DNA of 64,000 nt from Thamnaconus septentrionalis (GCA_009823395.1 CM020506.1:5046501-5110500); one strand, 5' to 3'; shown: positions 12,701 to 26,162, numbered from the stretch's first letter. Notes: a model not told the origin generated them from the letters alone. Program-made: numbers and translations.

Positions 12701-15700
12701 AGACGGAGAGAAGTGGAGAGAAATGAAGTCCTGGGAGATTGGATCAGAAATAGACCGAGCAGAGCGGAGCTGCTGCCGCACAGTGAGGAGTGAAAAGAAA
12801 AGGAAAAGGAAAAACCTACCCCCCCCTCCCCCCCGTTAGAGAGACACAAAGTCTTAAACCTGACTTTATTTGCGGAGATCTGACGCCAAGAACAATAATT
12901 AGGCGGCTCTTCCACACCGGCTTTGCGGGAGGTCCAGCACCTCTACGCCATGGGTGGCACGTTAACACGTTATGTTCAGACTCATTAGGAACCACGAGTC
13001 AGCGTAAAAAGAGCACCGTGGCCCTCCTCATTAAAACCCTCTGAGGAGATGGACGGGTCTTAACGGCCAGCAAACTCTTCGGCGATACCTGTCGCAGTCG
13101 GGCACAGTGCGCTGCATCCACCCAGTACCACCGGCGTCTCGTTTTGCGCCAGGCCTCGAGAAATAGATCCGAAAAAATCACCCTCCTGCATGAATTTAAA
13201 TCAATGTTCTCTCGAAAAACATTCCTTGGAAACTCGCATCGCGAGAGACGACTGAGAGAGGCGTGTGTGCATTCAGGGCCAAAGGTTTTCTGTGCGTTTT
13301 TCAGCTTTGCTGGGAAAGTTTGTTGGAGTGGAATTCACTTGTACGCCGTTGCGGAGCCTGGAGTGACCTCTTGTCTGAGCGCGATGCAGCAACACTCCCA
13401 GCTGGGCGGGGAGGGGGTGGAGGGTGGGAAAAGCAGCGCAGCTCTCAGCTGTTTAGGCCAGTTGTGCTGCGTTTGACGGAGGAGTTGGCAGAGAACAGAG
13501 ATGAAGACTGAGTAGAAGTCGTGAATTATTAATACATTTTGCCTGGTTGCTGACAGAAGACCTGACAAGCTAGAAGAGGAGGGACTGTGGATATATCTCG
13601 AGACGGATGCTGAGGTTGGAACTGCAGGCTGGAGCAGGAAGACTGAAGAGGAGATGTATTGTTGTGGTAGACAAATCGCTCCAAATATTGTTATGACTGT
13701 ATGTTTGTATATACTGATTACTATATATACTTTTCAGCTCTTTAACGTGTCTTTTTGGTGTTACTGGCATGGCAACTAACAATAACAAGTATGAAAAATG
13801 ACATCTTGTGCGTTTGTAGAAGGGCCTGGTTTGCAATGTGAAATGTTAAATGAACCTGCACAGTTTTCTACGTCACAAGTCGGATTATCCCAGTAACGCC
13901 TCTGCACATTTTTTTTTATTTTTTTTTTTTAAAATGGGCGAAGCATCACTGTATGAGAGCTAGTAGCCATCTTCCCTGCAGTGAGGAAGCAGTAAGCAGC
14001 TGGCCAATCCTAAGGCGGAGCCACGAGTGGAACAGGTAGGGGAGGGGGAAGAGAAAGTAAGAGAAACACCTGGGGTGTAAGCTTGTACAGCTCAAAATAG
14101 GAGTTTTGACCAAAAGAAACTTGTTAGAGTTTATAGTAGAGCATCAATATTGCTTTATCAAATGGGGAAACGGCCATCGTAGAGCTTCTGCAAACCTCTA
14201 GACTGCAAAGCTGTGGTTTTTAAAACAGGACTCGGTGTAAACCTGCCACCAAAAGTCAATCTGCTGATGACAGAGTGAGGGATGAGCTAATGAGGGCTGA
14301 GGTGGCTGGAGGACAGAGTGAAAGCTGAGGTGAGGAGATACATAAAAAGTCTGACAGACAGAGGAAGAAAAGGAGGCGGCTAATTAGTTTGCGGGCACAG
14401 TGGGGAAATGCTGCGCGGCGTTATTAAAATCAGGATGATGAATGCGGGCGAGAACTCTCGCAGGGCCTCCGTCGCCGCCTCCCGTCAACCTCGACTCGCT
14501 CTTTGTGCCGCCGCCACTGCCGGTGCTTCAGTAGCCGCATCCATGCACAATCCGGCGAATGCAGAGCGGCGGCGCTGCTTCAGTGTCAGATCGATGGCAG
14601 ACCCCGAGCAGGATTGTTTTTCCCCACCAGCTGTTGAATTATTCAGGTCAGGGCTTCCTCTAGGGAGATCCCGGCTCATCCCGCCAGACAGACGCAGTCG
14701 GGCCGGCCGGTGGCCTGGCAGGGAAACTTGGGATCATCGCAAAAAATTCCCAGCAGCCCTGGCTTGTGCTGCTTGTGGCCGCAGTCAAAACGGGTCAGTT
14801 TACGGGCAGCATTACAAACAAGCGTGGTGGCGACCTCGCTGAACCGGGGGCCCAGGGATTGCCGAGGAGCCGCCGTTCCAGGAAGAGCTTCATGCAAAAT
14901 TAATGGACGGACGTGGCAGTTTTCACACCGCAGTCACCTGCTGCTGTGGCGGCTGCAGATGCAGCTGCACGTCGTCTTTGGTGAGAAACGAGGCGGTGTC
15001 ACACTGCGACTAACGAGACAGCAGGGAAACTTTCAGCTCCGTGCATCTGGATTTTTGTCTGTTTTCAGACAACAGAAACTAATTCTGTTGTCTGAAAAAT
15101 AGATAGATAATGGAGTTTAAGGTCATAAATTCTGTAAACTTTAGTTAATTAGTCTTAATAACACAGTAATAACACAATAATATGTTTCCCAAAGCATTAG
15201 TTTTAGTGTAAGCAGCTCGGCAGGAAGTTGTAAACAGAGGGCTAAATAGTTTTCTCCAGATCTATAGAGGGTTTTATGGCTTATTAATCCTACTAGACAG
15301 TGCTAAACCCATTTAATTACAACTTTGAGTCTTACTCCAAACACATCCACGTGAAATGAGTTTAAGCTGCCTGGAATTCAAATCTAAATCGTTGAAGACA
15401 AAAATTAAGAGTAACAGCTATCACCAGGGGACCTGCACCAACGAACCCTCACCTCTGATTCCGAATCATGACTTGTAATACTAGCCAGCAACTTGTTTTT
15501 ACGGTACATTAGTGTTTTAAAATTCGCCTCTGACCTCTTCGACACTTGTGTGAAATCTTGCCATATTAAAGCACTTGAAGCTGTGGCTGGGAAAAAAAAT
15601 GATGCCGTTGGCTGATGGGACCTTTGACCCGAGACCTCAAGTCGATATTTGTTTATGCTTGAAGAAGTTCTCCTCGAGTTGATGTTCATAGAGCAGCTAC

Positions 15701-18700
15701 ACACACTGCTGCGTGAAAGCTCTGTTAAAAAAAAAGGTCATGAAAAATTCAATCAAGATAATTAGTGAGAAGCTTGTGGTTTAACACCTCACATCACCCA
15801 CAGTTCTATCCACACTACTCAAGCTCGCAAATCCAAAGGTGCAACAGCGGAATTCTCAAGCCAAAAATGACCAGGCCACGATAGCAAAAAGGGACATTTC
15901 TGGAAACCTGCAGAGGAATTCAATGTGTGAAATTGAATAATCTGAATGAGACTTAAAGGGAAATTATTCTAAAATATTCAAATGGACAGTGCTAGGATTA
16001 ATAGGAATTCACTGTAAATTCAGCATTTTTTTTTTTTTTTTAAAAAGGATTGAATTCTGGGATACATATTTTGTTTTGTCATCAGCTGTAGATGTGTGCA
16101 ACTAACATACATTTTCAAATATACCTTCACACTTGGGTGATAACTGAAAAGCAGCTTGCAGGGAGATGAAACAAGAATAGAGTTTATCGAACAAGAGACA
16201 TTGTTAGCCACAGTGAGCCCGATTTGTTCTCACAAGCCACTGCAGAGAGACTAAATTTACTTATTAAAGTAATAATAGAAAAAAACATCCTTAACCGAAT
16301 TGTTGGGCTCCAAAGCGTAACTGTGGCTGTGATAGTTCTGCTGTTGTGTGAACGATTGTAGAAATTACCCATGCGTGAGGTGACGGAATGCACCGAATGC
16401 TGCTTTAACCAAATCAATGTTTCTATCACCTGCTCAACCCACTTTAGATACAAGTGCAACCCTGGAAGCTGAAGGGCTCCAGCTATGTCATCACCCTCTG
16501 TCCACCTCTCCTCTGCCTTCTCACCCATCACCATCAAACAAAGGCATGGAGAATTTTATTTTTTTGATTCATCTATTTAAAAACCATTCATTCCACCCAC
16601 TCACTATCACACATGTCCAGCTTTTCTGTTCCACACAGGACAGTCTAGGCCCAATCTGTCCACCCTGCTCCACAGCCAGAGCTGAAATAGCCTCATACCA
16701 AAAAGAGACAAACAGTCCCACATCCGCTCCCAGGGTGTCCTCATTACAGGATGCTGACAAGTCCACAGTTGGTAAAACTGGCGTTCCAAATAATTATGTC
16801 ATCATTTTACCACTATTCCATCAGGGCTGTGTTTGTAGAATTTGCTAATTATTTCAGTTTTTACTAAAGAGCACGACAGGATAGAGTAAACATTACTGTT
16901 TCCAGCGTTTCTGAGATTTCTTTTGTTTTTTTAAATTCTCACTGCCTTGAACTAAAAATCTTACAAAACAAAAGAATCTCACGCTGACTTTTATGAGTGG
17001 AATTGCTTCCTCTGATACTAATAAGAAAGATGTAAAAGTGGCTGCAAAGCTGCAACAGTATAAAGCCAGCAGTCTTGTGCAGCGGCCAGGTGTGAATGAG
17101 GGACTTTCAAGTGGACGCAAGCTTTGTCCACTTGCACACACACTAGCGCAGCTGCTGCCATTTAACCTGGTGTGCACATCTTTGGAACGTGGAAGTCAAC
17201 TCAGAAGTGCAACATTGTGTCTCTGAAATGTCCTCAAATAGAAAAAAAAAAACAAAAAAAAAAAACAAAGACTCAGAGAACGTAAATGCAGCTACATGTG
17301 TGGGAGGACGCACAGCTTGACGTTTTGAAAGAGTTTCAACATCCTTCACACAAAGCTCCTTTCCTCCTTCACTCCTCCCCTCCTCGCCTATGCTCCCGCT
17401 GGTGACTGGAGGAATCCATCACCTGCGCTGGCCTGCCATTCAAAGCCCGTTGGCTCATTGAATCTGATTAGGTTTCCCGGCACGGTGGCCGCGGCCCTCG
17501 CCAGGAAGGGATCTAATGAATGAATGAATCTAATTGCCAGCTGTGATTTACTTCCCTTAACGGCGCCGAACGGTGGCAGTCATTAAGATCCCATTACTCC
17601 GTCAAATATGCCGAGGACAGATGCTGCATGTGCTTCACAATGAGAGCAGTTTGCGCTGACGAGTGTTTGTTTAGGCACCTGTCCAGCGTTGGCAGATTCT
17701 CCTTGTTTTGTTCGTCTCTGGAGTTAATATTGAGAATATTTTCAAGTGCCAGTTTAGTTGGTATCTTTTGATACTTCCTGTCGTTTCTGTGTTCTTCATT
17801 CTTGTTGCCATTTATTCCTCCGGGGCATCAGCCATTGTCATCGCTGAATATTATCTGCAGGTGGTTTGATAACTAGGTGATGGTGGCCATACGCCAATGT
17901 TCTGCAGACCTACTGTTGCATTCCAGTATATGTTCTTACTGTATCTATAATCACTCATTACTGGCAGTGAATAAACTCGCAGCCAATACTGTGAAAAAAC
18001 TTTTTTTTTTTTTTTTTACTGCTTCAGACAAATTTTGTTCTTATCGATGTGGGTTTAGCGAGCAGATGTTCTCATTATTTCGGAAGCCCCAACTGAAGAC
18101 GTAACAGTGTAAAACTTGCATAAAATACAGATCAGGGAGTCCAGAGGAGAAGAGATGTGCAGACCCCTGGCCAGATGTGAATGGTTGCTCTTCCAATTAA
18201 AAAGGATGACTCAATGTGACCGGCTCTGCCCCTGAATGCAAATTAAACACTTCCAACACTCCTCAATATCTGACCTGCGGCAAGGTGAAGATACAAAGTT
18301 CTTCCGTCCGCAGCAGGAACAGGATGTTTTTGCAACATTCCCGGAATGTGTTAATGGTGTTTAACACAAATTAAAATTAAAAAATCAGACCAAAATATGA
18401 AAATGATGCTCTGCTGATAAACTCCCGACACTGTTAAAATATTAACATTATGTTACTGGGTGGGTTTTTCTGCTTGTTCTTTTTTTATTATTATTTTTTT
18501 CAGCCTTTGCTGTTCTGGAAATGCACTGCTGCTGGGGGATAAATATTTCAATGGTGACCATTCAACAACACTGGAGCTCTCATCCAGGACCATGAGCATA
18601 ATATAATCATGAAAAACAACACCTGACCTTTTAGGTTAGCAAAACTCAAAGATTGGATTCAGATTCCCTAATGAATATAGTGTAAACTATAAACAGCTCT

Positions 18701-21700
18701 TTTCAGAAGGCAATATACTTGGGGGTGGAAGTGGGGGCTGGTGCTATAAACATTTGTGAAATTGTTTCTTGCTTCATTGCGCATGTTATTTACCCTGACA
18801 CACCAAACAGATTGTTTCCTTCTGACTTCACTGACGTATCCATCTGGTAAAACAGCCCATAGAAGGCATTTGTGAAAGGCAAGCAAAGCTGGGAGGTGAT
18901 TGGACAAACTATTTGTCACAATTTTCAAAAGCACCACTCAGTTGTTTAACTGCATCAACACAGTAACTTTCCAGAGGGGAAAAAAAAAATGTCTATTAAG
19001 AAAAGTCTTGGTGCTACTTTAATTTTACTAAAATTTTAATGTGAAAATGTTTTTTACAACTCGTAGTAGCATCATATTCCTGGTCTTCTCCCATAGTTTT
19101 TCTCTGCATCTACTGTAATTTTAAGAATGTTTTTTTTGTTTTTTTTAATTGTCCATTGATGGTTCTCATGATGAATGCGACACACTTCCAAGTAGAAATG
19201 AGTGTGAGGAAAAATACCTGCAGCGATTATTGAGTTTGTGTTTGGACACCTTAGACAAAACACCTGCCGTCTGAAGGCCTCGCCCGTGGACCGTCTGCTT
19301 CCAAGAAACTTATTTCGCTCCCTAAACATGCTTTCTGGTCAAAGTTTTGGCTATTGGGGACGAGCAGGAGGCCATCAGTCCTTCACCGCTGAATTTTTGA
19401 CTTTGTCTCCACAGGACCTCCGTGCTTGCCAAGAGCACCAGCGAGCCTGTCAGCCAAGAGAGCGCAGATCAAAGCCGGGCTTCAAGCCTTAACCCACTCG
19501 AGCCAGTGTGACAGCGAACCATCATTAACACACAGAGGACCCATCCCCCCACACACACACACACCCTTTAACTTCGCTTGTGCCGCGTTGCTCTCGATTC
19601 GCAGACTTGAAAAGAACCTCATCTCATTCAGGGTTTGAGAAGATTCCCTCACGTTGGCACCCAAGTTGAAAGATTCCGGGCCTGACACACGTGCCGGTGG
19701 AAGAATTGGACGGGAAGAGAAATGACGGCGTTAACTCCTGGCAGCAAAGCTGATTGTGACCCGAAAAAAGCGGCAGGATACTGAGAACTAAACAGTTGAG
19801 CCGTCACGGCTGCAGGGGATTACTGGGTGTGAGGTGGCACGGACGGCAATGGCACATCTTAACAGTAATATAATTCACGAAAGAAATAAAAATCGATTTT
19901 ACAGCAAAGATCGTAGCAATCTTGGCACTCTATTGGCAGGGGAAGGAAGATGTTGCTTTTAGCGCACTGATAATCTTGTGTCATGTGCACTTTACTTATC
20001 CTGCACCTTGCCTACAGTGTGCTTTATTGATTTGGTGAAAGCATTAGTCACAGTCTGTCGGTCGGTGTCAGAGAAAAGCACTGAAAAGAAGGCATTTTGA
20101 AAAAGAAAAGTAGACTTGAAGTGGAATAGAATGCATATGTTGCTGAGGAGCAACGTCTTCAGAGCGCTCACCCATGGGTGTCGACAGAAGGTTAGGAAAG
20201 ATTTAATTAGTCTCAACAAATTTGTGGCTGAATGCCTCAAGCTGTCCACTTTAACATCTTTCGTTACCAGAAGTTCCTCACAGATATACTGTTGACAAAC
20301 CCCTCAAACAGGCAGAAAATTCATTCAACTGAGAGAAAAGTCATTCTAAATGCCTGCCAAGTGAATTTATGACTTATATATACACGCGGCCAATGAGGGA
20401 GGCTTGGAATAGAGAGGGTGTGGAGCTCTCTTTGCAAATTCCGCCGTTGATGGGCCCCCAGGGGCCTACAGATAGGAGGAGGCGGAGCCACAGACTCATC
20501 AGTGCAGCGGGCGTCCCACTGTTCAGGGCTGCAGCCCTAATAACAGCGCCTGAAATTGGATGCATAAACTACATTGGGTGCAAGTGATTCCAAACAGTTT
20601 GTTGTCTACTGGCATGTAGGGAAGCTGCTCTGCTGCCCCCAGTGGCCTCAACAAGCATTACACCCCACCGATCTCCCATTTTACCAGGGTGAGAGGTTCC
20701 AAAGGGGAGTTTCACAGTTTTTCACCCATGAATAACATGTCTCTATATACTGCCTGTGTCCTGTCATCCAATTGTCCAGAATATGCAGCAACCCCACTTG
20801 ACTCATAACAGCCACGTTAGCACCGTTAAGGCCATGATTTCAGCCACACTATCCACTGCAGCCTACTAGCCAGGGGCACACTGCACAGCTGCTAACACGC
20901 CATGTCAGTGACTAATGCATGCATCCACTGGGTGGAACTGTGACACTCCAGAATGGATTCAAAACTGTCTCCCAAACCTACAGCAGCCTTGGTGTTGGTC
21001 AATTGTCCGTTTAAAAAGAACCGGCACGTAAACCAAAAAGTTTTGGCTGTAGGTTTCAATAGCCGTCAATGCTTCAAGATTCAATGATTGTTACCTAAAT
21101 TTAAGGAGGGAAATTTTTCATTTGCATCTTGAGGCGTCATTCACTGAAGCGGCGCTTCACCCCACCTGGGCTTGGGGTGAAGCGCGGGTTTTTTCTTTTT
21201 TTAAACATCCTCATCCTCCTTTCATTTCCCGCCCGCTGACATCTCACAGAAATGTTGCATCACTTCGGAGCGACTGGGACTCGGCGGTGATGAAACGCCA
21301 TCACCTGCAGCAGGAGCAGAGATTTTTGCATTTCTTTCACTTGCTCTGCGCACCCTTTTGTCAAGCGCGTTCTTATTGGAATCCCTGCATGATTTCACAT
21401 CCGCTGATGAGCATGTCCACATTCATATGTTTCTCATCACAGCCTGCCCAGACGTTTTCAATTCCTCCTCCCTCCACGCCTCTGTATCTCCCCGCTCCAA
21501 ACCTTACCCCCCCCCCCCCTCTCCCCGCAACCCGCGAGCTGGAGCTCAACCAGGGTTGGCTGTTTTGTTGTGCGACAGAATTAACCATGTGACACGCACA
21601 CAGAAGGTTTATCGTTCCCGGCAAGCTCGTGCCTTTGCCAGGCAGGGCTCCTCTTTTCTTTCCCGTGTCCTTAAAATAGTTAATTAAAGCGGCACGGATT

Positions 21701-24700
21701 GCAGCACTCGTTCACACCAGAGGTGCTTGGTTCTGCGTGAATGTGAGCGAAATCAGAGCGACACGAACTTGTGCCGCTCCTTCTCCCCCGGGGAGGGGGG
21801 GGGACTTCACTCTGCCAACCGGGAAGCTTTCATATCTGTCCCAGATCCTTGCAGGAACCTTTTCGCTTTCTGAAACTGATGATCTCATCAGCCCCATTCT
21901 GCATGCGAGCGCTGATCAAGCCAGTCTTTCAGCGCATGTTTTTTTATTTATTTTTTTTTAAATCATCACACAGCCACACTGCGCTCCAGAGCCAAGCTGA
22001 GGAATCCTGCCGCTCCAATTGAGAACCAGAAAACAACCAATTAAGACTTCTAAAGGACCCGCCCTCACTTTCACATCATGTGTAATTACCACTTATATTG
22101 ATTCTCTCCGCTCCAGCCATTTGATGGGAGCTTTGACTCATTGTGCGTTGCCAGTCATGTGACCCTCCCTGACCTCCACCCACCATCCTCTCCATCTTCA
22201 TAAGATGTGCAGGACCAAGATGGCACAATCATCTACCTTGTGATGCATAAAAATTACTTTTTTTTAAACCAAATCAATTTGGACACTATGAATCATTTCC
22301 CAACATGTTACCCAAAGTGCTTCTGCGCCAAACAGCTCATTAGGCTGCCGGCCTGAGAACCAACGATCTTCTGATCAATGGTCTGCGCTCATCATCCTGA
22401 ACAACTCCACATTTGGCCATTTAATACAGTGTGCATCTCTGCTAATAGCCTCTAATGAGGCAGTGGCCAATTAAACTCTAATCTTAGTCTGGCTCTGACT
22501 GTGTGGTCAAGCTGCAAAGCTCCAAATGGGGCCTCCAGAGTATTATTAAGGTCCCACCACAGGCATCACCGGCTCCTGCATCGCCGACATCTGAGCGTCC
22601 CAGATGATTGTTTAAGGCCACACAGCGCTGCAAAGGTGTTTCCACAACGATTTTTTTAGGACAATTCTCTGATGGCTGACAGTAATAGCAGGTGTTTGTT
22701 GAATTGAAGGTACACAGCCTGCTGCCGCTTGCTCAGGGTTATTTCCTGTTATCTGGTCTAAGAGGTAGAGGCATGGGCTAATAGATCAGATAATAGGAAA
22801 TCTTTACAAAAAAAAAAAAGAAGCATTACTCCCAATAGCAACCTTGCAACGGAGAAAGATCTCTGAGATTTGATTTTAAAATCTTGTACAACCATCTTCC
22901 CCAGCTCTGATAAACCAATCAGCTTCACATTATTTGTGACAAAGCGGCAGCCAACTGCTGCAAGTATCCCTTTAAAACCACAGAAGAAGATAGAGAAGAA
23001 ATAGGCATAAATTGTCTTGAAAAACTTGAATGTTCCATTTGTGACGTGGCAGACAGAGAGCTCATCCGATTGATTTTTCTGAGGATACATGTATTCGTTT
23101 TGGATCAATACAATTAAAGTTACACCACAGGGAAACTTGTAGACGTAGAACTGCATTGAACAATGCTAGAATACAGTGTCTGAATGGTTCAAAGAAAAGT
23201 TGGTATTAAAGAGAAAACATTTCACAGCAATTTGCTTAGGGTGGCAACACACAAAAGGCACAAACTGGGCCATTTGCGGTGAAGCAAGAACGAATTAGAA
23301 CCCCTGAAATCCTCAGCGTGCACACGCTTGGTTTTTGTGGGTCTCTTACATAAGCTGCAGCTTGCTGTTAGGCTTCGAGAAGCAACGAGCCCCCTGCTCA
23401 TCAATATCTCCTCCCAGCAGCGGCTGCTCCTCCATTGACTGAAGCAATCCTTCAATAAACAAGCCAGACTGTCTCTCCTCTGAGCTGAACTAGAGGGACT
23501 GGCAAGTGGCTCCGGGCCACATTGAAGACACCAGCACATCCTTGATGCCTGAAACAACTGGACAGTTTGACTGGAGATGACATTCATCATCACAGCTGAA
23601 AGGACATTTAACATACGGAGAAGAGAAGGAGAAGGAGAAGAGAAGGACTCCGAGGCAGCTGTGCCAGACCTCCCTAAGTTCCATCCATTATGGAAACATT
23701 CTTTATTTCATTAAAAAAAACCAAAAAAAAAAAACCAACTCAGGTTATTGCATGTCGTCCCTTGTTCTCGTGTCTCCCGTGTTTTTTGCAATTGTCAGAG
23801 GTTGTGACATTCTCTCATAAATGTGATAGACATGACACAACAAACAGAACAAAAGAAGAGATGAGATTGACAGACTGTCTCAGTTGTGTCAGTGGGTGAT
23901 GCAAGTGACAAAAAAACAAAAAACAATTTTGGGGGCAAGGAAAACAAAAAACGATTACCCGCATCTGCGCCGAAGGAATCGCAAATGGAGATCGGCTTCA
24001 CCCGTTTTCAGCAACTTCCTGCCACCAAAGCTTCTCGTTCCTCCTGCCTTCAATCTTTCAATTGTCAAAAAACTCCCCACTCCCTCCGTCGGAGCCCCCC
24101 GCCCCCTCTTCATTTGCCATTTGTCCCGGTAATGACACGTTGCCGAAAGCGCGGAGAATGGCCCTTAATAAGGGGTATTAACTGGGAGAGAGCGGCTATC
24201 ATCGCCGTTTGGGGGCTTTATAAGACGTATAGGAGTACAAAGGCGGAACATTGCGGCTCTTGAATAACAATCTGACTCACGCGGCATCCGCACGGCGGGA
24301 TTTGGAAGATTTGCAAGGCCTTGATCTGTCGGCGGAAGTGTTAACAGGACAAAGAGATTTTACGGGTTCTGTTGTGCTCGGTGAAGGCTCAGCGGTGCCT
24401 TATTAAAGATTCATTATCGCCGTTATTGCCACAGAATGCTGGAAAAGCCGACCTGAGGCACCGGTACACAGCAATTCACTGAGGATGAGCCCACTGGAAT
24501 AGCATTATAATCTGGAATTATTTAGATTATTTCAGACACACCGGCGGATTATTGGGTGGAAATTGAATTAAAAGGATGAAGGTTGGGCCTGAGCTGTCTC
24601 AGATTTTGCTCTTCCCATACTTTTAATTATTCTGCCTCACTCTCACACACAGACAGACGGACACACACTGCTACACAAAACAGCAGCGAAGCAGGAAGGC

Positions 24701-25908
24701 GGAACATCAACCGTCCCTGTTCAATTAATCCCAACTTCTCCTCAAACTCCTCTTCCACTCTGGTTGGAGACATCCACACGCGCACACATGCATATCAGAG
24801 GAATCATTTGCATAAAAGCACAAGGGCGTGTGTGTGTTACAATGGGGCTCATAATTTACCTGAATGGTGCTTAATTGCTCATTACCAAAGCATGTAATCC
24901 CAGTGTCCTCAGGGCTGGAAATCCAAAACCTAACAGACACGTTCGTTTCGCCACTAAATCCGCCACCAGTTTCATACGGCACAAGAAAAAAAAATCTAAC
25001 ATTCAGCAAATTGGAACGCACTCATTTCTGTGCCAGGCTTGGGTTGAGTGGAGGGGTGGAGGGTTGTTTTTTTTTCACTCTGAGCTGAGAAATGTGGCAG
25101 CGAAGACCCTCTGAACGGCAGAAAGCCCATCAATAATGCACAGCCAGCTTGTTATAGCTCAAACTCACACGCTTCGATGGCTCACCAACAGGACCCAGCA
25201 TCAAAGACCGGAGGTGTGCGCGAGAGAGAGATAGAGGGCAGGGGGTGGGGGGGGGGGGGGGGGGGGGGGGTACAGGCATTGACTTTAGAACCTCTCCTAA
25301 TGGGAAGGGGAGTGACTGTTTATTCCCACTGAACAAGCCCCTACGAGGAGATTTATTCAGCACAAGCCAGATCCATCTGACTGCGGCTCCAGTGAAAAGA
25401 GAGGGGAAAAAATGTTCCCGCCGGTGAATAAAGACTAGGATTGGGGTCACGGATGGCAAATAAGCCGAAGAAGTCTGAACATCTGAATCTTTTACGCGCA
25501 CTGTACTCTTGAAGGAGAAGGCGGGGGTGGTGAAAGTGGTTCAATAAGGTGAAGGCTTCTGCATGAGAGGATCTACATCAGCACGCAGCGGCTCCTGAAG
25601 CAGGGAGGCTAGGCTGAAATAAATGAATATCTGCCTCCCTCTCAAGAATTAGAATCTTTTAGAAGGACATTTTGTAGCTTGTAATAAACTAGTGTGAAAG
25701 TTGTTTAGCAGTTGAAGTGAGTGGATTGATTGCACAGCATTCAAAAGATCTTTTCATCACTTATGCTGTAAAAGCACACAAATAAAGCATCTGAACAAAA
25801 AAAAGCCCTATGATAGAATCCCGATCTGGTGAAAAGGTGGCAACAACTCTGTCCCCACCCAAAAGCTGCGGCTGCATCTCCGAACAGCGTGTGACCGAAC
25901 AGCGCCGA

Positions 25909-25947
<39 letters not shown>

Positions 25948-26162
25948 GTGGAGCGCCATCCCAACTTTTCCCACAAACGCTGCAATTTCCCGCAACCGAA
26001 CTTTGGTGATGCGTCGCTCCCCGAAGCGGGCGCGCGGACTCACCTGCACGAGACGGTGATCTCCACTTTGGTGGCGGGGATGTTGCCGGTGATCGGGTCG
26101 AAGTCGTACACCGATGACACGTCCTCCACCTTGTCCATCACGTCCCCCTCCATCGTCTCCAT
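205..26162 (-). CDS. cpne5: Copine, CPNE5-like (5' part of gene, exons 1-4)
   Basis: Copines are cytosolic proteins that move to membranes when calcium rises; they carry two C2 domains followed by a von Willebrand A-type domain. Four exons on the minus strand join in phase: 26162-26044, 7128-7088, 6770-6724 and 308-205. They give 103 complete codons and two bases of the next. The product has a variable acidic N terminus of about 28 residues, then the first C2 strands ([13 protein letters not shown]), the calcium-loop segment [13 protein letters not shown], then [16 protein letters not shown] and [13 protein letters not shown]. Compared from memory, residues such as TKVEITV, LLDKD, DPLC and KQWRE fit CPNE5 better than CPNE8 or CPNE9. 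The rest of C2A, C2B and the A domain lie left of the window. kif21b follows upstream in the same orientation. Copine identity is firm; the paralogue number is an inference. Confidence 0.92.
940..961. repeat. Poly-A run
   Basis: About 22 consecutive A in copine intron 3. Confidence 0.9.
1190..1655. mobile_element. Putative non-autonomous DNA transposon
   Basis: One end has AGTGTTGTCGTCAAG followed by GACAAGACCAAGAC; the other, read in reverse, has TGTTGTAGTACTCGAG followed by TTGGTCTTGGTC. The ends are imperfect inverted repeats about 465 bp apart with no coding capacity between them. Repeats rich in GGTCTTGG units are frequent in fish genomes. Confidence 0.45.
3435..3638. repeat. GGA-rich purine tract
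   Basis: About 200 bp of interrupted GGA/GAA triplets, almost pure purine on the plus strand. It creates spurious Gly/Glu-rich and Pro/Ser-rich open frames. Confidence 0.95.
6200..6397 (-). repeat. Possible fish interspersed repeat
   Basis: On the minus strand this begins TTTAAAGGCCCAGTGTGTAA, the start of a repeat seen often in teleost DNA (AAAGGTCCAGTGTGTA). A weaker relative may start near 7320 on the plus strand. Assigned from memory only. Confidence 0.4.
6676..6715. repeat. GT/CA microsatellite beside copine exon 3
   Basis: Twenty GT units on the plus strand; on the sense strand a CA repeat starting 8 bases past the exon 3 donor junction. Confidence 0.95.
6724..6770 (-). CDS. cpne5: Copine exon 3 (47-bp microexon)
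   Basis: Too short for an ORF search. It has a TTTTACAG acceptor and a GTGAGT donor. Joined to exon 2 it reads [16 protein letters not shown], matching the copine C2A segment between the SDP loop and FGRTEVID. Both boundaries are in phase with exons 2 and 4. A long CA repeat (sense strand) starts just past the donor. Confidence 0.93.
6771..7087 (-). other. Copine intron 2
   Basis: A short 317-bp intron with a G-rich run near 6780-6797 followed by a GA-rich tract (sense-strand C- and T-rich, part of the pyrimidine tract before exon 3). Nothing else seen. Confidence 0.85.
7088..7128 (-). CDS. cpne5: Copine exon 2
   Basis: A 41-bp exon with a TTTGCAG acceptor and a GTGAGT donor. It completes the Arg codon and reads [13 protein letters not shown], the first calcium-binding loop of C2A, leaving one base of a Leu codon. 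Confidence 0.93.
12197..12262. repeat. GAA trinucleotide repeat
   Basis: 22 uninterrupted GAA/AAG units within copine intron 1; TTC on the copine sense strand. Confidence 0.95.
21507..21519. repeat. C run
   Basis: 13 consecutive C in copine intron 1. Confidence 0.9.
25241..25270. repeat. G run
   Basis: 29 of 30 bases are G, with one T at 25246, in copine intron 1. Confidence 0.95.
25910..25945. repeat. CA microsatellite
   Basis: About 18 CA units, 100 bp past the copine exon 1 donor (TG on the sense strand). Confidence 0.95.
26044..26162 (-). CDS. cpne5: Copine exon 1 (start codon exon)
   Basis: The chosen ATG (26160-26162) has G at -3 and G at +4. It opens [11 protein letters not shown] and reaches [12 protein letters not shown], ending with two bases of an Arg codon before a GTGAGT donor. 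The frame stays open upstream to another ATG at 26409-26411, but that extension is Ser-rich translation of a CCT-repeat tract, so I prefer the inner start. Confidence 0.9.

Larger units (their letters stand above)
7129..26043 (-). other. Copine intron 1 (about 18.9 kb)
   Basis: No coding exon found on either strand. Open frames here are low-complexity or lack splice context. It contains a GAA repeat, a C run, a G run, a CA repeat and scattered homopolymers. Several blocks rich in TAAT cores with balanced composition (near 10480-11380, 17400-17640, 22020-22640 and 24090-24560) look like conserved regulatory DNA, but this is an impression from composition only. Confidence 0.75.
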
